Shown: positions 58,189 through 64,000 of the stretch, one piece after another | Layout: each line of letters opens with the position of its first letter | How positions within the stretch are numbered: position 1 is the first letter of the stretch | Source of the DNA: Filosporella fistucella | Lineage: Eukaryota > Ascomycota > Leotiomycetes > Helotiales | Assembly (NCBI GenBank): GCA_030077755.1 | Contig: JAQJZZ010000001.1 | Coordinates: forward strand, 868,001-932,000 | DNA: 64,000 nucleotides | Reading direction: 5' to 3' | Program-made: the position numbers and the translations under genes | The notes under the pieces: generated by a model | Database searches by the model: none | What the model saw: only the letters and a program-made list of their open reading frames with translations | What the model was told of the DNA's origin: nothing

Positions 58189-59092
58189 AAGCAACAATTT
58201 TTCACCGTTTCGAATAAACAAGTTCACTTGCAATGAGAAATATTCGCATAGAGAAATTAAACTAATCCCTTTTACATCTTCCTTCGCAATCATTCTCTTA
58301 TGTCAACCCTGCAAAACTCTTGTTTCACATCTGTTTCAATATGCTGAATTCTTTAGCGCTGCATCGTACACTTCATAAAAGTCTTCTGACTCGCACTATG
58401 CTTCGAACAGTATGCGGCTCTGGACCTAATCTCAAATTGCAGGCTTGCACAGCTGACGCTCCGTATAGCTTTATGATAAATCGGCTACATTAATCTTCCA
58501 TCGTCTAGTTGCTAGAGATCGATTTCAGTCGAAGTTTATCTTCATTTTGTAAGCTATTTCACAGGAGAAAATCAATGTGTTCTTGTACTGTATCTGAGAT
58601 CTACTGTGTGATTCATTATGAGAAACTTGGAGGCTGAAAAAGGGTCATATACATTTCTTTGATAGAGACAAAAATGGATCAGGAGACGACTGTGGCTATG
58701 TTGCGCCTTCCACTGCCGATCAGGCAAATTCCTGACGCCATGCGCTACTCGACTACCCTTCAATGGTTCCCGGAAGCGAACTCTCAAAATCAATATGCTG
58801 TGTACCATTCGAAACCAATGGATGGCGGTTCTAAATGTGGCTTGGCTGGAGCTGAAAGATGCTGACCCTGCCCTGCAGCCTCACAGGTTGTGACGGGACG
58901 TGCGAGCGATAAGCCGCAGTACTCCCAACGATATATCAATCTGTGATCACCTTGAAATGAATCGGCTGCTATGTAAAACTTGAGGAGACCAAATCTTTAA
59001 CACTAGAGGGTTATGGTTCTGATATATTGATGCTCTAGCTATCAGGTCCAGCAACTCCTTTTTGGTTCTTACCTCCAGTACTGCTTACTATC
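58189..59092. other. Intergenic spacer
   Basis: No supported gene. A few short frames lack domain or splice evidence. Confidence 0.4.
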
Positions 59093-61118
59093 ATGCTTGA
59101 TCCAATCACCGCTCTTGCCATAGCTGGGAACATAGCTCAATTCATTGATTTAGGTCTCAAAATCACGTCGAAAGCTCGTGAGATTCAACGATCGGCTAGC
59201 GGAACGACAAATGAGAATGCCGATCTGGAGTTGATTGTGACAGACTTGAGAGCTGTGAACGCACAGCTATATTCTTCTATCGGCACGACTGGGGATCTTG
59301 CGACACTGGGAGATTTATGCCAAAAATGTGCAGAAACAGCTGATGAATTGATCAAAGCTTTGGACAGCTTCAAAGTAGTCGGGAATAAATCTAAATGGAA
59401 AAGTGCAAGAAAGGCACTTAAGGTGGTGTTGGGCCGACACGTTGTAGAAGATATGAAATCTCGTTTGTTAGGATTTCGAGAACAACTAAAGCTTCACATA
59501 TTGGTGAGACTGAAGTAAGCCCTATAGTTAACCACTCGCTATAGATTGGCTAATCGGATCAGAAATGAACTTGATCTTCTTGCAATACAGCAGAACGGTC
59601 GCTTCGATGAGCTGGACGACAGAGCAAAAAAGCTCTTGGAAGAATTGATCCTTTCCAGAGAGACACTAGCCCAGTCACTCCAAGAACAAGAAGCAATCAA
59701 TCAAAAGCGACAGAGGGAGTCGCTTGAATTCATCGAAGCTCAGCAGACTGAAACTAGGAAAGAAGTCATCGTTGCTGTGGAGAGTGCCGCTGCAAGTACA
59801 GAGACTCAATTTGAGATGACACGGAAAGAGATAGAGATAGTGAGTGACACTGTAATGAAGCAGGAAGATCACCTTGTTCAACTGCGCGAAGAGGTGAGGA
59901 GACTTGCACAAGCTCTGGCTCGAGCAAGAACGGACCACCAGCGCAGGAAAATCCAGGAGAAAAGTAACCGAGTCACGGAGACTCTATGTAAGGTGGTTGA
60001 GTTTTGTAATGCTCTAGCGGTAACTATATGTCTTCATGATTCGAACTCCACAAACTCACACAGTACAGACCCTACTGGAGAAGCTCAAAGCTCAAGCTGT
60101 GTCTCTTCTTGCTTCGATTAAATTCGCCCAATTATGGAAAGCTCAAGAGGAGGCCAGTTTACCATTCTCGTTTCAGAGACCTGATTCAGCAACAAGTATC
60201 GGAACAAAGCTCAAGGCAGAAACTGAAGAAATCCGACAGAGACGCACAGCAGTCCTCTGTAGTAACTACTATTACTACTATTTCCCACTCTGCAGACGAC
60301 GTCATATCGTTCTGAAGAACCGAGTGCGGGCCCAGCTGAATTCGATATACCCAGTCGATGCTGAAACGCAAGCACAATTTCCAAATCTTCCATTATTGCT
60401 TACCCTGAGCCGAGACGAGTGGAAACCTAATTTCGCCTGGGCCTTTAAGGATGCCATCGAGCTGCCATTCTTATTTCACCTTCCTTCTCCAAGTGTAGCC
60501 TACGACTTTCTATCGCTAGCCATTGCATTTTCAGCAATCATGCCACACATAGCCGATGAAAGCTACGCCGAGGATATTCTTGCCGATCTATTCGGGAATT
60601 CAACATACCTCAGCGCTCCTCGTGGCAGTGCTCAAAGACAAAGAATCAAAAACGACTTCAGTGATTGGCAGAAAATTGCCGGCCTCCTCTGGCTTGACGT
60701 GCTGTTCAATACATGTCGGGAAGAAGCCTGTGAACTGTGGCAAGTTGAGTCTTCAAAATTGGTTCTTGAAAATTCTGGTTCCAATACAGAATCCGAGCCT
60801 CTATTAATTAAGTTTTGGCTGTGGCTAATGTCAGGATGGAGTACTTGCTTCTCATTCGATGTCCCACACAATCCTCACATCAGCAACCAAAGGACTGGCA
60901 CTATGGAAACAGCCAATGAGGCCATTTTGGTCTACACTGTGGCCGATTTTCTGGTGCGGTCTTCCTACAACCTCAAATTGAAGATCGAGGATGCTGGACC
61001 AAACCACGCTATGGCCAAGGTATATTTTTTGGGAACACAAAATGAGCTCTCTGTACCAGCACCTGCAATCATATCATCACGTCGACAGTCGCCGGTCCCG
61101 GACGAAGAGTTGGAATAA
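59093..61118 (+). CDS. Protein with fungal STAND N-terminal domain and coiled coil
   Basis: The three-exon model is 59093-59514, 59545-60019 and 60069-61118 (1947 nt, 648 residues). The N-terminal ~140 residues match the domain found at the N-terminus of many fungal NACHT proteins (LDPITALAIAGNIAQFIDLG, DLCQKCAETADELIKAL, VVEDMKSRLLGFREQLKL). A long Gln/Glu/Arg coiled coil covers ~150-290. The C-terminal ~330 residues include LSRDEWKPNFAWAFKDAIEL and a Trp-rich end, with no P-loop: there is no NACHT, AAA or WD40 part. It could be a truncated NLR or an accessory partner. The first intron (59515-59544) would be only 30 nt; without it two in-frame stops (59516, 59525) end the protein after the N-terminal domain. 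The frame is continuous either side, so either a micro-intron or recent nonsense changes apply. Confidence 0.65.
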
Positions 61119-61708
61119 TAATGAATCGGCCAAAATGTAAACCTATTTGGTCGCCTCTGTACTTTAGTTTACGATTCCATGCATCCTGCTTGAAAGATTC
61201 ACAGCAGCTTAAAGAAAGTACTTCTATCCTTTGTATCTACTCTATCCCTTCTATAACCCAGTCTCCTAGTAGCCTCCGTTGTTTGAACCTATAAGATATG
61301 GCTCTGCATGTATAAAACTTCACTTTTTTCCGAATCCTCTTTGTACTAAACACCTGGCGAGATCTTGCCCCTGCTCCTTTTCCCTTCCTAACCAAAACAG
61401 CAAGCTCGAGAGCCGCTGGACCACAGCGCTCGGCAGAACTCATTTAAAAGTATTAATAAGGCTAATGACTGAGTAGATTGACATATAGCTTGCCCAACCT
61501 GAGCCCCAATGGTCTCCGAAGGAGCAAAAACTGCTTCCGCACATACTTCTGAAAAGCTTGCAAATTTACTTGCTCAAGTCAGGTCAATATAAATATTACC
61601 CCTCACAAACACTCCTCACTGAGGAACACTATACCCTCGCCTAAATCTGGCTTCAATTACCTCCTTTACAGCGTAAGATAACGCGCGCAACACCGACTCG
61701 CTCGCATG
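61119..61708. other. Intergenic spacer with possible degenerate element arms
   Basis: No gene is supported. Near 61550-61585 there are words like AAGCTTGCAAATTTACTTGC that resemble arms of the neighbouring elements but form no clear pair. Confidence 0.35.
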
Positions 61709-61994
61709 GCTCAAGCTTCTCTCGTCTCTCTTGGTGCAAACACCTTGACTTAAAGACTAACAGTTCACAGATCCATCAGAAATCAAAAAATAACATATTT
61801 TTCCTTTCTGTTCTTGCCTCTGTGGGGATTCCTCGGCCCCGCAGAGGATTTTGGGGCATGTAATCATACATGTTCTTTCGCATGAAACGATGGTATGTGG
61901 GAATTCGTTAGCTACCGCGCGCTATTCTAAGATAAAGTGAGTACATACTTTCATAACTCCTTCATTCTACTTTGAGAGATGAGAGAAATTGAGC
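61709..61994 (+). repeat. Structured element copy 2
   Basis: Arms at 61709-61730 and 61974-61994 pair at 19 of 21 aligned positions with one gap, sharing the copy-specific core TTCTCTC(G/A)TCTCTC. The internal hairpin is the strongest of the set: CCTCTGTGGGG/CCCCGCAGAGG at 61817-61847, 11 bp including one G-T. The box GTTAGCTACCGCGC lies at 61907-61920; GTGAGTAC follows; the flank after the right arm is AAATATTTTTG. Confidence 0.65.
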
Positions 61995-62565
61995 GAGCTA
62001 AATATTTTTGTCATATCCGTGCTGCTGTTTAGAAATGATTCTCCAAAGGCTCTCCTCTAGTCAATCGTACTTAACGCTGTCTCAGATTTTCTCGTCCAGC
62101 TACGCAAAGAGTGAAAGTCCCATAGATGCCTACCCGATGTATAGGCTTGATTTTTCCTAAGTCTCCTGCCTTGCTCTCTAATTCTTGAATGTCCTCCTCT
62201 GGTATGGAGACTTTATTTTCCTCAAATCTTCTATATAGCTCCGCATCTGGCATTTCTATCCAAACACCAAAAGTACATCATTCTCCACATAGACCTGGTT
62301 TCTCCAAAATCGCCTTCCTAGCTTCTAGACTTTAACTTCCTCTATTTTATACAGATATTCAGGTGTCTTATAATCACCTATCTAAGAATTCCGTTGATAT
62401 TCTTATACAAAGACCCAAAGCTAATCCTTTGGCAAGGAGATACTATTTCTCCCAGCTCTCTTCATCCGAACTCATAAGTATTATATGCTCCCTTGCAAAT
62501 CAAACATTCCCTTTATCTCCCCTCCCCCCACGGCCATTATCGACACAAATACGTCCCCCTCACCA

Positions 62566-62878
62566 GCTCGCTTAGCTCTCTCTCACCCCTCTCCTCTTCC
62601 TTGAAACACCCTTTCCCACTCTTCACAGTCTAACGTTCATTTACAGATCCACCAACATTGGGTGTTTTTATACCCAATACAGATCATCAAACAGGTTGTC
62701 GTCCAGGTTTCGTGGTAGTTAAGAACGGCTGAAGCAGAATCCTCCACAGCTATGTGAGGTTTACATAGCACTTCCCATGTCATCTGATGGAGTACGTGGG
62801 CTGTCTGTTAGCTTCGGCGCGGATGTAAGAATTTGTGAGTTTGTTGTTTCATTTCTAGTAGGGAGAGCTTGAGCGAGC
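62566..62878 (+). repeat. Structured element copy 3
   Basis: Arms at 62566-62580 and 62861-62878 share GCTCGCT and AGCTCTC, the complement lying in GAGAGCTTGAGCGAGC. The internal 7-bp hairpin ATTGGGT/ACCCAAT lies at 62657-62678. The box GTTAGCTTCGGCGC lies at 62807-62820, GTAAGAAT follows, and ATATTTTTTG comes after the right arm. A CAGATCCACCA word before the hairpin also occurs in copy 2 as CAGATCCATCA. Confidence 0.6.
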
Positions 62879-63254
62879 ATATTTTTTGTTTATTTTTTGG
62901 TTGTTGAGGCATTGTCGAGCAGGACTGTCCCTTGTGGAGGTGCCATCATTTAGCTCACTAAGGAGAACATAGAGAATGCTGATCTGGGCTCGCTCTCACT
63001 TGAGTCGTCATCATTCAGCGCAGTATGTAGAGCAAAGAGTATGCCGAGTTCGGCTATCACTTGTGGAATTACCTCAGATCATTGCCGACAAGATTGATCA
63101 AAGAGGCGACAACAAGAGACACAGAAGAGCAAAGGTATTTCTAGAATATGAATACCGCTAATATCAATTGCTACACCTACTGCTGCTATTGGTTACAAAT
63201 TCATGCTTCCTTCTTTCACCCAAAGGTTCCTCAATGCTGCCATTTCGGTTGCAT
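62879..63254. other. Spacer with a possible further left arm
   Basis: No gene. GGGCTCGCTCTCACTTGAG near 62984 resembles an element arm but has no partner in the window. Confidence 0.3.
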
Positions 63255-64000
63255 TTACTTTGCTTCCACCTGCTCTGCTTCAGCAGCCTTCATGAACTCA
63301 GCGTTCAATTTCGCAATCTCCTCTCGTGCCTTGACATCCTCTGGGTCCTCGACAATAAGAGGCTCAGATTTTGTAGGTTCTGGTGTGGTGATGGTCTCGA
63401 TCTTCGCTGGCTCTTCCTTTGCAGGCTCTTCTGCTGCAGTTACAGGTTCTGGGACCGGCTCCACCTTTTCCTCCGCCTTCTCCTCCACCTTCTCCTCAAC
63501 GGGGGCTTCAGCAAGTGGTTTCTCAGGCTCGGTGACTTCGGGAACTATTGGCTTCTCTTCTTCCACTGGTGCAACACTAACGGGCTCCTTTGGAGCGGGG
63601 GTATCATTCAAAGTTTGAGCCATTTCCTCAATTATTGGCTCTTCTTTCACAACCTCAGGGACTTTAGTTTCCTCTGCTTTAGGTTCCTCAGCAACAGGTG
63701 TGATGTCTTCCTTCTTTGGCTCAGCGATTTCAACCGCTTCTGGCTTTTCGGCAACTGGTGCAGATTCCTTGACCTCCTTCTTCTCCTCCAAAACTGGTGT
63801 TGCCTCTTTCTCAATTGGCTTTGGCTCCTCCTTAGTCTTCACAGGCGCCTTTGAAACAGGCTTGTGCTCCTTGGAGACAGGCTTTACTGATGCAGTCTCC
63901 TTTTTAGCTCTTGCGACAGGGCTCCCAAGCGACGTAGGGTGCTTTGCAGGTCCATCTCTAGTTGCTGGTCGCTTCACCGATTGAGACCGCTTTGGTGGAG
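63255..64000 (-). CDS. Glu/Pro/Lys-rich protein, 3' end of gene (partial)
   Basis: The minus-strand frame is open from the window edge to a stop at 63255; the gene continues beyond base 64000. The visible ~248 residues are highly charged and low in complexity, with repeats of the form EEKxEPxP and APVEEKPxVPE, and begin PPKRSQSVKRPATRDGPAK. The last 25 residues (EEIAKLNAEFMKAAEAEQVE) may form a helix. No domain can be assigned. Proteins like this are often cytoskeletal, nuclear or wall-associated, but the identity is unknown. Confidence 0.55.
   Translation of the reverse strand, partial: PPKRSQSVKRPATRDGPAKHPTSLGSPVARAKKETASVKPVSKEHKPVSKAPVKTKEEPKPIEKEATPVLEEKKEVKESAPVAEKPEAVEIAEPKKEDITPVAEEPKAEETKVPEVVKEEPIIEEMAQTLNDTPAPKEPVSVAPVEEEKPIVPEVTEPEKPLAEAPVEEKVEEKAEEKVEPVPEPVTAAEEPAKEEPAKIETITTPEPTKSEPLIVEDPEDVKAREEIAKLNAEFMKAAEAEQVEAK

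Noticed and set aside
60255..60300. Possible intron at the TACTATTACTAC stretch in the STAND-domain gene
   Set aside because: GT and AG positions do not match in phase; reading through keeps the frame open, so I treated it as coding Tyr codons.
62071..62253. 60-residue minus-strand frame
   Set aside because: No domain, and it lies between element copies 2 and 3 in non-coding-looking DNA.
1..64000. tRNA genes, rRNA, CRISPR arrays
   Set aside because: I looked for B-box-like GGTTCGA words and for regular repeat-spacer patterns and found none with consistent cloverleaf or array structure.

Overview
The window is nuclear DNA of a filamentous ascomycete (Pezizomycotina), most likely a leotiomycete. 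Most genes are split by 46-60 nt introns with GTAAGT-type donors and TAG/CAG acceptors. The families are typical of such fungi: 2EXR protein, NACHT-ankyrin NLR, Zn2Cys6 factor, RTA1 protein, yapsin-like protease, GH43, LysM/CBM18 proteins and an M28 aminopeptidase. The lineage is inferred from gene content only. I rebuilt exon structures by hand from reading frame, splice sites and family motifs. Where exon lengths add to a whole number of codons and family motifs join across every junction, I regard the model as strong.

Layout. 0-5 kb: 3' part of a GPI-anchored aspartic protease (+), an unknown conserved protein (+) and a five-exon bestrophin (-). 4.5-5 kb: an AT-rich island. 5.9-10.1 kb: a large NLR (hydrolase-NACHT-ankyrin, +). 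12-13.3 kb: a plasma-membrane syntaxin (+). 14-18.4 kb: a chitin-related locus (-) with a LysM-WSC-CBM18 protein whose 3' CBM18 array is frame-broken and a decayed killer-toxin-like chitinase fragment. 19.7 kb: a 2EXR protein (+). 22.2-28.9 kb: a TauD-type dioxygenase (-), an arylsulfatase (-) and a divergent MFS transporter (+), which together look like a sulfur-scavenging locus. 29.1-36.8 kb: a housekeeping block of SAC1 (-), Rab5 (+), MIC60 (+) and a HAD hydrolase (+). 37.3-46.3 kb: a nutrient block of M28 aminopeptidase (+), GH43 (+), FAD monooxygenase (+) and sugar transporter (-), with clusters of CreA-like motifs upstream of the GH43 and transporter genes. 48.9-50 kb: an RTA1 protein (-). 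51.3-53.2 kb: a Zn2Cys6 regulator (+) and a small secreted protein (-). 55.1-56.8 kb: a BBE-type FAD oxidase pseudogene (+). 57.3-62.9 kb: gene-poor DNA holding a STAND-N-terminal-domain protein (+) flanked by four related elements. 63.3-64 kb: the 3' end of a Glu/Pro-rich protein gene (-).

The most unusual signal is the set of four ~280-390 bp elements at 57.37-57.75, 57.91-58.19, 61.71-61.99 and 62.57-62.88 kb. Each has complementary ends, an internal hairpin whose sequence differs between copies although the pairing is kept, a shared GTTAGC box, and an A/U-rich ATTTTT tract just after the right arm. They could be a structured RNA family or a foldback/MITE-like family; I could not identify them. 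A second theme is selective decay: three secreted-enzyme or chitin-related loci carry stops or frameshifts, while neighbouring intron-rich housekeeping genes are intact.
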